Shown: one piece after another, positions 7,547 to 14,651 of the stretch
Layout of the letters: each line of letters starts with the position of its first letter
Numbering within the stretch: the stretch's first letter is position 1
Assembly: GCA_012510745.1 (NCBI GenBank)
Contig: JAAZHK010000031.1
Span: 1-14,945, forward strand
Length of the DNA stretch: 14,945 bases
Direction of reading: 5' to 3'
From: Mycoplasmatota bacterium
GTDB taxonomy: Bacteria; Bacillota_I; Bacilli_A; RF39; UBA660
Notes under the pieces: model-generated
The model's database searches: none
What the model was told of the DNA's origin: nothing
Seen by the model: the letters and a program-made list of their open reading frames with translations, nothing else
Program-made: the position numbers and the translations under genes

Positions 7547-8551
7547 ATGAAAAATAAAAAAGAAAAATTAAACAAACATAAATCTTATAGAAAAATAATT
7601 TTATTAATAAGTATTTTTCTTTTTTGTTATATATTAACTTTAAAAATATTTCATCAATTAAATTTAAATATTACTAATGAAGAATTTTTACGAAATATTA
7701 TTAATTCTTCAAATAATTATATGAATAGCAATATTGAAAAGGAAACAATAGCAACTAAGGTTATTTCTTTTTTAGCCAATGTTGACCCTAAAAATCCAGT
7801 TACTTTTTTAACTAATAATTATATTAAAACTTTATCTATCCAACAAATTGATAATGATGCTTTAGAAGATATAAATGAGTTATCAAAAAAAAGTAAATAT
7901 ATTAACGATCCATATAGTAAAGTAAATATTCAAGATCCTTTAGTATATATATATAATACTCATCAATTAGAAAATTATCATCAAGATAATACTGAATTAT
8001 ATAATATTACTCCTAATGTTATGATGACTAGTTATATATTAAGAGAAAAGTTAAAAGATTTAGGTATTCAATCGATTGTTGAAGAAACAAATATTAAAGA
8101 AATCTTAAATATTAATAATTGGAATTATGCTGCTAGTTACAAAGTAACTGAAATGCTTATTAATGATGTAAAGATTAAATATCCTAGTATTAAATATTTC
8201 ATCGATATACATCGTGATTCAGTTAAAAAGCAAATTACTACAGCACAAATAAACGATTTAAGTTATGCTAAAATAATGTTTTTAATTGGTTTAGAAAATC
8301 CTAGTTATCAAAATAATTTAAATTTAGCTACTAATTTAAATAATTTATTAGAAAAACATTATCCTGGAATTTCTAGAGGTATTTATAAAAAAGAAGGACC
8401 TGGTGTTAATGGAATATATAATCAACATTTATCATCAAATGTTATGTTAATTGAATTTGGGGGAGTAGATAATGATATTTATGAAGTTTATAATTCTGTA
8501 GTTGCTGTTGCTAATGTTTTAGCCAATTATATTGGAGCTAATAATGAATAA
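7547..8551 (+). CDS. spoIIP: Stage II sporulation protein P, peptidoglycan hydrolase
   Basis: SpoIIP is the membrane-anchored amidase/endopeptidase of the SpoIID-SpoIIM-SpoIIP complex, which thins septal peptidoglycan and drives engulfment of the forespore. The ATG at 7547 is chosen because GGAG ends six bases before it; an ATG at 7535 overlaps that site. The 334-residue protein has a basic N-terminus, one membrane helix at about 16-33, a variable stalk, and the catalytic domain from about residue 130. It carries YIYNTHQLENY (H139, E142), FIDIHRDS (H222) and LIEFGGVDN (E303), which are the conserved family motifs. The family is often somewhat longer, and the shortening is in the stalk. It follows gpr as in Bacillus and overlaps the next gene by eight bases. 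Confidence 0.95.
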   Translation: MKNKKEKLNKHKSYRKIILLISIFLFCYILTLKIFHQLNLNITNEEFLRNIINSSNNYMNSNIEKETIATKVISFLANVDPKNPVTFLTNNYIKTLSIQQIDNDALEDINELSKKSKYINDPYSKVNIQDPLVYIYNTHQLENYHQDNTELYNITPNVMMTSYILREKLKDLGIQSIVEETNIKEILNINNWNYAASYKVTEMLINDVKIKYPSIKYFIDIHRDSVKKQITTAQINDLSYAKIMFLIGLENPSYQNNLNLATNLNNLLEKHYPGISRGIYKKEGPGVNGIYNQHLSSNVMLIEFGGVDNDIYEVYNSVVAVANVLANYIGANNE

Positions 8552-8858
8552 TCATTTTTTAAAAGGTTTTATTCTTTTAATTGTTTTATTCTTTTTAGCC
8601 CTTTTTGTAACTCAAGTAAGTGGTTATTATGAATATAATAATAATCAAAAAACAGTTATGACTAATGAAGCTATTAAAAGGTTTGAAGCTGATATTAAAG
8701 AAGGAAAAGATATAACTATCGATAATTATTTAAAGACTAAAAAATATAGTAATAATATTTCAAAAACAGGTTTAAAATTGTCAAATAAATTACAAAGTTT
8801 AGTTGATAAAAGTTTAAAAAAGGTCTTATCTAAAATTGCAGAAGATTTTAATAAATAA
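8544..8858 (+). CDS. Small single-pass membrane protein in the yqxA position
   Basis: The ATG at 8544 is preferred over a TTG at 8532 because GGAG lies six bases upstream. The 104-residue product has one hydrophobic helix (residues 5-22) and then a soluble, probably outward-facing tail of about 80 residues. The tail is charged and helical, with EAIKRFEADIKEGKDITIDNYL followed by an amphipathic C-terminal helix rich in Leu, Lys and Ser. It starts within the last codons of spoIIP, so translation is coupled. In B. subtilis the gene after spoIIP is yqxA, a protein of similar size and topology. Equivalence is inferred from position, size and shape, not from clear sequence identity. A role near SpoIIP in engulfment or wall remodelling is a guess from context. 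Confidence 0.75.
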   Translation: MNNHFLKGFILLIVLFFLALFVTQVSGYYEYNNNQKTVMTNEAIKRFEADIKEGKDITIDNYLKTKKYSNNISKTGLKLSNKLQSLVDKSLKKVLSKIAEDFNK

Positions 8859-8875
8859 ATATAATTTAATTTTAA

Positions 8876-8904
8876 ATATTAACAAATAAGATATTTGTTG
8901 ATAT
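8876..8904. repeat. Dyad symmetry overlapping the murC promoter (candidate operator)
   Basis: AACAAATA at 8881-8888 and TATTTGTT at 8892-8899 are perfect inverted arms around AGA. Beyond one mismatch the symmetry continues with ATAT on both sides, giving 12 of 13 matched pairs over 29 bases. It covers most of the -35, the whole spacer and the first half of the -10 of murC. No T tract follows, so it is a poor terminator. A repressor site is possible but unproven. Confidence 0.4.
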
Positions 8905-8907
8905 AAT
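8879..8907 (+). promoter_or_regulatory. Promoter of murC, near-consensus
   Basis: TTAACA at 8879-8884 matches the -35 consensus at five of six bases. After 17 bases comes a perfect TATAAT (8902-8907) with TGA before it. This is the best promoter in the window. The predicted transcript starts about ten bases before the ATG, within the AGGTGAT ribosome binding site region. Confidence 0.65.
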
Positions 8908-8923
8908 ATAAATAGGTGATAGA

Positions 8924-10225
8924 ATGAAGTATTATTGTATAGGAATAAAAGGTGCTGGCATGGCAACTTTAGCCTGTATTTTATTTGATTTAGGACATGA
9001 AGTTGTTGGTTATGATGATTATAAGGATTATAAATATACTGAAGATGGTTTAAATAAAAGAAAGATTAAAATCTATACTAATAATAGTTATATTTTAGAA
9101 AAAGATACAATAGTAACTTATTCAGCAGCTTTTAGTGGTGAACATCCTGAGATAAAAAGAGTCAATAATAGTCCGGCAAAAATAATGCTCTATCATGATA
9201 TTTTAGGTTCTTTATCAGCTCAATTTAAAACTATATGTGTTGCAGGAACTCATGGTAAAACTACTACTAGTATGATGTTAAAAACTCTTTTAGAAAAAAA
9301 AGTAGGTTGCAATTATTTTATAGGGGATGGAACTGGCTATGCAAATAAAAAAAATGAGTTATTTATATTAGAATCATGTGAATATAAACGTCATTTTCTA
9401 GCTTACTCACCAACTATTACGATTCTTACAAATATTGATTTAGAACATACTGAATGTTACAAAGATATAGATGATTTAATTAATACCTTTACAACATTTA
9501 TTAATAAAACTAAAGATATAGTCATTGCTTGTGGCGATGATCAAAATATTAGAAAAATAAAAACTAATAAAGAAATAATTTTTTATGGTTTTAATGAAGA
9601 TAATGATGTAATAGCTAAAAATATTAAATATAGTGAACATGGTAGTCAATTTGATTGTTATATAAATGGAATTTTGTTTGGTAATTTTATTTTGCCTTTA
9701 TATGGATCTCATATGATTTTAAATGCTTTATCAGCTATTTATATTGGTTATTTAAATAATTTAACTGTAACTGATATTCATAATGAATTAGATCATTTTA
9801 CAAATGCTAAAAGAAGATTTAAAGAAAATATCATTGGTGATATTGTTACAATTGATGATTATGCTCATCATCCAACAGAAATAAAAGTTACTTTATTATC
9901 AGTAAAACAAAAATATCCGAATAAAGAGTTAGTAGCAGTTTTTATGCCTAATACATACTCTAGAACTAAAGATTTTACTGAAGATTTTATTGAATCTTTA
10001 AACATTGCTGACAAAGCCTATGTAACACCAATTAATTCTGATAGAGAAATAGCTAGTGATTATGATAATATTTCTAGTGATGCAATTATAAATAAATTAA
10101 GAAATGGAACTTTAATAACAAATGAAACTGTTAATCAATTATTAGAACATAAAAATGCGGTTATTTGTTTTATGAGCTGTGCTAGTATATATATTTTAAA
10201 AGATAAATATGAGGCTTTACTATGA
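8924..10225 (+). CDS. murC: UDP-N-acetylmuramate--L-alanine ligase MurC
   Basis: MurC adds L-Ala to UDP-MurNAc with ATP, the first amino acid of the peptidoglycan stem, in the cytoplasm. The 433-residue protein has a Rossmann-like N-terminal domain with GIKGAGMATLA at 7-17, the ATP loop GTHGKTTT at 108-115, ESCEYKRHFL at 150-159, NIDLEHTECYKD at 170-181 and the C-terminal DDYAHHPTEI at 311-320. Length is normal. The AGGTGAT ribosome binding site is close to the start. It ends with TGA overlapping the ATG of a 29-residue membrane peptide. It shows that the organism makes a wall, in contrast to true mycoplasmas. The sporulation genes upstream are separated by its own promoter. Confidence 0.97.
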   Translation: MKYYCIGIKGAGMATLACILFDLGHEVVGYDDYKDYKYTEDGLNKRKIKIYTNNSYILEKDTIVTYSAAFSGEHPEIKRVNNSPAKIMLYHDILGSLSAQFKTICVAGTHGKTTTSMMLKTLLEKKVGCNYFIGDGTGYANKKNELFILESCEYKRHFLAYSPTITILTNIDLEHTECYKDIDDLINTFTTFINKTKDIVIACGDDQNIRKIKTNKEIIFYGFNEDNDVIAKNIKYSEHGSQFDCYINGILFGNFILPLYGSHMILNALSAIYIGYLNNLTVTDIHNELDHFTNAKRRFKENIIGDIVTIDDYAHHPTEIKVTLLSVKQKYPNKELVAVFMPNTYSRTKDFTEDFIESLNIADKAYVTPINSDREIASDYDNISSDAIINKLRNGTLITNETVNQLLEHKNAVICFMSCASIYILKDKYEALL

Positions 10226-10311
10226 AAAGTAATAGTATCATTATAATTTTAACTGCTATTTTTTTAGGTTTAATCATCGGATTTTTCTTATTATATAAAT
10301 GGATAATATAA
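10222..10311 (+). CDS. 29-residue single-pass membrane microprotein coupled to murC
   Basis: An ATG overlaps the murC TGA in an ATGA arrangement, and GAGG at 10211-10214 lies seven bases upstream, a good ribosome binding site. The frame encodes MKSNS, a run of about 18 hydrophobic residues (IIIILTAIFLGLIIGFFLL) and a YKWII tail, then TAA. A small positive N-terminus, a Gly-containing helix and a Tyr-Lys-Trp end fit a single membrane helix. The stop codon lies within the transcription terminator, so the transcript ends exactly with this frame. No homologue is recognised. The ribosome binding site, coupling and terminator support a real gene. A possible role is tethering or modulating MurC or another wall enzyme at the membrane, but nothing in the sequence shows this. 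Confidence 0.65.
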   Translation: MKSNSIIIILTAIFLGLIIGFFLLYKWII

Positions 10312-10336
10312 GTAAATATATTATTCTTTTTTCTTT
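10301..10336 (+). terminator. Intrinsic terminator of the murC unit
   Basis: GGATAATATA and TATATTATTC pair over ten positions (one G-T wobble) around AGTAAA, followed by a T-rich run with one interruption. The stop codon of the 29-residue peptide is in the 5' arm and loop border. Confidence 0.6.
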
Positions 10337-10362
10337 ATACCGAATATAATACATGATATAAT
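10334..10362 (+). promoter_or_regulatory. Extended -10 promoter of mutS
   Basis: TTTATA at 10334-10339 is followed after 17 bases by TATAAT at 10357-10362, with TGA before it. The 17 bases TGATATAATATAAATAG (10354-10370) are identical to 8899-8915 at murC. A second TATAAT lies at 10345-10350, without TG. The -35 overlaps the T tract of the preceding terminator. Confidence 0.55.
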
Positions 10363-10381
10363 ATAAATAGAGGAAATAAAT

Positions 10382-12751
10382 ATGAAACGTAGTGAAGTAG
10401 ATAGGCAAAGATTATCCCCAATGATGCAACAATATTTAAATGTTAAAGATAAATATGAAGATGCGATTATCTTTTTTCGTCTTGGAGATTTTTATGAAAT
10501 GTTTTTTGAAGATGCTTTATTATGTAGTCGTGAATTAGAATTAACTTTAACAGGTAAACAGGCTGGTCTTAAAGAAAGGATTCCAATGTGTGGAGTACCT
10601 TATCATGCTTATCGTGCTTATGTAGAAAAACTTATTAATCAAGGTTATAAAGTAGCTATATGTGAACAATTAACTGACCCGAAAGAAAGTAAAGGGGTAG
10701 TTGATCGTGATGTAGTTCAAGTTATAACTAAAGGAACTATTTTAGATAATAGTTTAGATGCGAAAGAAAACAATTATATTGGTAATATTTATGATTTTGA
10801 TTATTGTTATGGAATAAGCTTTACAGATATAACAACTGGTTATTTTTACGTAACAATAGCTGAAAATACAACAAACTTACTTAATATAGTTAAATCTTAT
10901 AATATAAAAGAAATAATAGTAAATAGCAATATAGATCGAGAAATTATTAATAATTTAAGGGAATTTAACAATATTTTAGTTACTTATCAAGATAACATTT
11001 TAGAAAATAATGACTATATTCAAGTATATGAAAACTTAGAAGATATACGTATGGTTAATACGATAAAACATTTACTATTTTACATTAATGAAACTAAAAA
11101 AGATATATTAAAACATCTTCAAAGTGCTGAAGTTTTAATTATGAATGAACATTTACTGTTTGATATTTATACCAAGAAGAATTTAGAATTAGTACAAACT
11201 ATTCGTCAACAAGATAAAACATATTCTTTACTATGGCTATTAGATAAAACCAAAACTGCAATGGGAGCTAGATTATTAAAATATAATATTGAAAATCCGT
11301 TAGTAAATAAAGAAGAAATTATTCGTCGTCATAATATAATCGAAAAACTATTAACTGAATTTATTTTTAGAGAAGAACTTATAAATGCCTTAGATGAGGT
11401 TTATGATTTAGAAAGATTATCAAGTCGCATTAGTTATGGCAATTTAAATGCCAGGGATTTAATTCAATTAAAAGATTCTTTAAAAGTTTTACCATTTATT
11501 GATAATATTTTAGAAGAATTAAAATATGATAAGAAAATTGAAACTTTTCCTGATTTATATGAATTGTTAGACCAAACTATTAACGAGGATGCTCCGATAA
11601 CAATTAAAGAAGGTTCAATTATTAAAGATGAATTTGGTTATGAAAGAAAACAAACTTTAAGCAATTGTGAACGATTTATTACCCCTTTATTAAAAGAAAA
11701 AGAAAATATTATATTAGGTGCCGAAGAGAAAATAATAGATTTAGAGTATCATTTATTTATAAATATAAGAGATATAGTTAAAACATATATTCAAAGATTA
11801 CAAGTTACATCTAAAATACTAGCTGAAATAGATATGCTTCAATCTTTAACAATAGCAGCCGAAAACAACAGTTATGTTAAACCTGAAATAACAGATGAAA
11901 GAATAATAAATATAAAAGATGCTCGTCATCCAGTAGTAGAGAAAGTTTTAAAAAATGAATATGTACCTAATGATATTGTTATGGATGATGATGTAAATAT
12001 TTTATTAATTACAGGTCCTAATATGGCAGGTAAGAGTACTTATATGCGTCAACTTGCTATTATTGTAATAATGAATCAAATAGGATCTTATGTCCCTTGT
12101 AAAAGTTGTAAAATACCTTTATTTGATAAAATTTTTACAAGAATAGGGGCTAGTGATGATTTAGTATCTGGGGAATCAACTTTTATGATTGAAATGAAAG
12201 AAGCTAATATGGCTATTGCTGAAGCTACAACTAATAGTTTGCTTTTATTTGATGAACTTGGAAGAGGTACAGCGACTTATGATGGAATGAGTTTAGCTCA
12301 AGCTATATTAGAATATATTCATGATTATATTAAAGCTAAAACATTATTTTCTACTCATTACCATGAATTAACTTCTTTATCTAATGAGTTAATAAATTTA
12401 AAAAATATTCATGTTTCGGCCATTGAAAGAGAGGGCGAGATTACTTTTTTACACAAAATAAAAAAGGGAGCAGTTGATAAAAGCTATGGTATTCATGTAG
12501 CAGCTTTAGCAAAATTACCTAATGAAATAATTAAACGTGCTAATGATATTCTTGCTGCTTATGAAAATAAAAGTATCAGAAAAAAGATATTTACTCAAAC
12601 ATCATTATTTATTGAAGAAGAACAAACAACAACAGTAATAAATAATTTAACATCAAAATTAAATGAAATAGATCCTTTAAATATTACTCCTTTACAGGCT
12701 TTGAATAAGGTTTATGAACTGAAAGAATTAATAAAAGATAAAAATGATTAA
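10382..12751 (+). CDS. mutS: DNA mismatch repair protein MutS
   Basis: MutS recognises base mismatches and small loops and recruits MutL. The 789-residue protein has the mismatch-reading motif GDFYEMF at 35-41 (F37 and E39), the connector and clamp domains, and the ABC-type ATPase with Walker A GPNMAGKST at 545-553, followed by LLFDELGRGT and the STHYHEL switch. Near the C-terminus QTSLF (739-743) fits a sliding-clamp binding motif, which would couple repair to the replication fork. AGAGGAA lies seven bases before the ATG. It is a single-gene unit with its own promoter and terminator, unlike the mutS-mutL pairs common in Firmicutes. The protein is a little shorter than the roughly 850 residues usual in the family, but no conserved block is missing. 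Confidence 0.97.
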   Translation: MKRSEVDRQRLSPMMQQYLNVKDKYEDAIIFFRLGDFYEMFFEDALLCSRELELTLTGKQAGLKERIPMCGVPYHAYRAYVEKLINQGYKVAICEQLTDPKESKGVVDRDVVQVITKGTILDNSLDAKENNYIGNIYDFDYCYGISFTDITTGYFYVTIAENTTNLLNIVKSYNIKEIIVNSNIDREIINNLREFNNILVTYQDNILENNDYIQVYENLEDIRMVNTIKHLLFYINETKKDILKHLQSAEVLIMNEHLLFDIYTKKNLELVQTIRQQDKTYSLLWLLDKTKTAMGARLLKYNIENPLVNKEEIIRRHNIIEKLLTEFIFREELINALDEVYDLERLSSRISYGNLNARDLIQLKDSLKVLPFIDNILEELKYDKKIETFPDLYELLDQTINEDAPITIKEGSIIKDEFGYERKQTLSNCERFITPLLKEKENIILGAEEKIIDLEYHLFINIRDIVKTYIQRLQVTSKILAEIDMLQSLTIAAENNSYVKPEITDERIINIKDARHPVVEKVLKNEYVPNDIVMDDDVNILLITGPNMAGKSTYMRQLAIIVIMNQIGSYVPCKSCKIPLFDKIFTRIGASDDLVSGESTFMIEMKEANMAIAEATTNSLLLFDELGRGTATYDGMSLAQAILEYIHDYIKAKTLFSTHYHELTSLSNELINLKNIHVSAIEREGEITFLHKIKKGAVDKSYGIHVAALAKLPNEIIKRANDILAAYENKSIRKKIFTQTSLFIEEEQTTTVINNLTSKLNEIDPLNITPLQALNKVYELKELIKDKND

Positions 12752-12772
12752 TATATTATTTTTATCTTTTTT
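12733..12772 (+). terminator. Intrinsic terminator of mutS
   Basis: AAAAGATAAAAAT at 12733-12745 and ATTTTTATCTTTT at 12758-12770 are perfect 13-base arms around a 12-base AT-rich loop that contains the mutS stop codon. The 3' arm runs into T residues. The stem is AT-only except for one pair. Confidence 0.65.
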
Positions 12773-12773
12773 G

Positions 12774-12782
12774 TGTTAAAAT
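12774..12782 (+). promoter_or_regulatory. Extended -10 element before nusB
   Basis: TGT followed by TAAAAT (12777-12782) lies 17 bases before the nusB ATG. No convincing -35 is seen at the right distance, where the region is the 3' arm of the mutS terminator. Assigned mainly because other vegetative units here have the same element. Confidence 0.35.
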
Positions 12783-12799
12783 AAAGATAGGTGATAATT

Positions 12800-13207
12800 A
12801 TGAAAAGTCGTAGTGAGTTAAGACAAATAATTATAAATGTATTGTATCAAATATATATTTTTAATGATGCTCAAATTTCATATGAAACCATGGACTTAAT
12901 TAAAGATCAATTAGAATTGGAAAACGATTTTTTAAATACCAATATTTTAGGTATTATTGAAAAACAAACTATAATAGATAAATTAGCCAATAAATATTTA
13001 CAAAATTGGGATATTAATCGTTTAAATAAAGTCGATAAAGCCATTATCTCTCTTGGTATTTATGAATTAATGACTAAAGAGGTCCCAAGTATAGTTGCTA
13101 TTAACGAAGCAATAGAGTTATCTAAAAAATATAGTGATGTAAAAGTTACTAAAATGATCAATGGGGTTTTAGATAACATATACCACAATGAGGTAAATTA
13201 TGAATGA
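12800..13207 (+). CDS. nusB: Transcription antitermination factor NusB
   Basis: NusB binds boxA RNA together with S10 (NusE) in the antitermination complex on rRNA operons. The ATG at 12800 is chosen; the GTG at 12791 is part of the GGTGA ribosome binding site. The 135-residue protein is all-helical, beginning KSRSELRQIIINVLYQI, with WDINRLNKVDKAIISLGIYEL and VPSIVAINEAIELSKKY and the terminal MINGVLDNI, all typical of the family. It opens a nusB-xseA-xseB operon. Bacillus has folD between nusB and xseA; here it is absent. Confidence 0.95.
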   Translation: MKSRSELRQIIINVLYQIYIFNDAQISYETMDLIKDQLELENDFLNTNILGIIEKQTIIDKLANKYLQNWDINRLNKVDKAIISLGIYELMTKEVPSIVAINEAIELSKKYSDVKVTKMINGVLDNIYHNEVNYE

Positions 13208-14393
13208 TAAATATATTACTGTCACTAGTTTAAATAAATATATTAAGTTTAAATTAGACAATGATGAAAATTTAAATGAAGTGTTTTTAAGAGGTGAAAT
13301 ATCTAATTTTAAAGCTCATACAAGAGGTCATTATTATTTTACTATTAAAGATGAAAACTCAAGAATTAATGCGATTATGTTTGCTTCTAGTGTTAAGACT
13401 TTAAGCTTTATGCCATTAGATGGCATGAAAGTATTACTAGTAGGTCGTGTAAGTGTATATGAAAATTCTGGAACTTATCAAGTATATGTTAATGAAATGC
13501 TAGAAGATGGTATTGGTAATTTATATATAGCTTATGAACAATTAAAGAAGAAATTAATGTTAGAAGGTCTATTTGATGAATCTCGCAAAAAAACTATTCC
13601 AAAAATACCCCAAAAAATTGGGATTGTAACTGCACCAACAGGTGCAGCTATTAAAGATATAATTTCAACAATTAAAAGAAGATGGCCAATTTCACAAACG
13701 ATTATTTTTCCAGCTTTAGTACAAGGTGAGGGTTCAAAGGAGTCTATTGTAGAAGCAATAAAGAAAGCTAACGAATTGGGAACTGTTGATTTATTAATTG
13801 TTGGTCGAGGAGGCGGTTCTATTGAAGATCTATGGGCCTTTAATGAAGAAGTAGTAGCTAGAGCTATATATAATTCTAATATTCCTATAATTTCAGCAGT
13901 AGGTCATGAAGTAGATTTTACAATTGCGGATTTAGTCGCAGATTTAAGAGCACCAACTCCAACAGGAGCAGCAGAGATGGCCGTACCTGATATTAATAAT
14001 ATTAAAGAATATTTATATCAAATAAAAACTAGACTTATAAAAGTTATAATGAATAATATTAATATTAATAAAGAGATTTTGTCTCGGTTAACTAACAGTT
14101 ATATATTAAAAAATCCAATTAATATATATCAAGTAAAAGAACAAACTTTTGCTAATATATTGGATAAACTATATAATAATGTTTTAAAGATAATCGAATT
14201 AAAAAAATATCAATATAATAATATTAATAGTAAATTAGAGGTATTAAATCCTCAACTTACTTTAAAAAGAGGTTATTCAATTACTAAATTAAACAATAAG
14301 ATAATAACCAGTATTAATGAAATTAAGCAAGATGATCTATTAAATATTAAAGTATTTGATGGTAATATTAAAGCTAAGGTTATGGAGGAGTAA
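13200..14393 (+). CDS. xseA: Exodeoxyribonuclease VII large subunit
   Basis: XseA is the catalytic subunit of exonuclease VII, which degrades single-stranded DNA from both ends to short oligonucleotides. The 397-residue protein begins with an OB-fold DNA-binding domain (about 5-105, with FLRGEISNFKAH and GHYYFTIKD), followed by the catalytic domain with GIVTAPTGAAIKDI from residue 141, VGRGGGSIEDLWAFNEE from 201 and GHEVDFTIADLVADLRAPTP from 235. A helical C-terminal part (about 265-345) should bind XseB, ending in LKRGYSI. It is about 50 residues shorter than typical Bacilli homologues, with the loss in the helical region. It overlaps nusB by eight bases and ends one base before xseB, so subunit synthesis is coupled. 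Confidence 0.96.
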   Translation: MNDKYITVTSLNKYIKFKLDNDENLNEVFLRGEISNFKAHTRGHYYFTIKDENSRINAIMFASSVKTLSFMPLDGMKVLLVGRVSVYENSGTYQVYVNEMLEDGIGNLYIAYEQLKKKLMLEGLFDESRKKTIPKIPQKIGIVTAPTGAAIKDIISTIKRRWPISQTIIFPALVQGEGSKESIVEAIKKANELGTVDLLIVGRGGGSIEDLWAFNEEVVARAIYNSNIPIISAVGHEVDFTIADLVADLRAPTPTGAAEMAVPDINNIKEYLYQIKTRLIKVIMNNININKEILSRLTNSYILKNPINIYQVKEQTFANILDKLYNNVLKIIELKKYQYNNINSKLEVLNPQLTLKRGYSITKLNNKIITSINEIKQDDLLNIKVFDGNIKAKVMEE

Positions 14394-14394
14394 G

Positions 14395-14625
14395 ATGAAA
14401 GAAAAAAAAGAATTATCTTTTGAAGAAAATTTAAATAATTTAGAAAAAATAGTACAAGATTTAGAAAATGGGAATATTCCTTTAGATGATGCTATTAGTA
14501 AATTTAACGAAGCAATTATTTATGCTAATAAATGTAGTGAAAAATTAACTAATGCTGAAGAATCTATTAATAAAATAATTAATAGTGATGGCACTTTAGA
14601 AAACTTTGAAATTAATGACAAATAA
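14395..14625 (+). CDS. xseB: Exodeoxyribonuclease VII small subunit
   Basis: XseB wraps as short helical hairpins around the helical arm of XseA and is needed for activity. The ATG at 14395 is chosen because GGAGGAG (14384-14390) is the best ribosome binding site in the window; earlier in-frame ATGs lie inside xseA. The 76-residue product has the family core SFEENLNNLEKIVQDLENGN and IPLDDAISKFNEAI at residues 8-41 and a second helix up to about 62. It follows xseA by one base. The last codons GAC AAA TAA lie inside the terminator palindrome. Confidence 0.95.
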   Translation: MKEKKELSFEENLNNLEKIVQDLENGNIPLDDAISKFNEAIIYANKCSEKLTNAEESINKIINSDGTLENFEINDK

Positions 14626-14651
14626 AAAAGCTTTAAGCTTTTTTATTTGTC
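14617..14651. terminator. Perfect palindromic bidirectional terminator between xseB and the vanY-like gene
   Basis: GACAAATAAAAAAGCTT at 14617-14633 and its exact complement at 14635-14651 flank a single T. A real hairpin would have about 16 pairs with a three-base loop. The A and T runs allow termination on both strands. Both convergent genes end inside it with the same codons, GAC AAA TAA. Confidence 0.8.

Noticed and set aside
10223..10225. Possible use of TGA as Trp (mycoplasma code)
   Set aside because: TGA ends murC and nusB at the expected protein lengths and Trp is encoded by TGG throughout, so TGA is a stop.
14356..14394. Longer xseB starting inside xseA
   Set aside because: The family core begins just after the ATG at 14395, which has an excellent GGAGGAG; the extra residues match nothing in the family.
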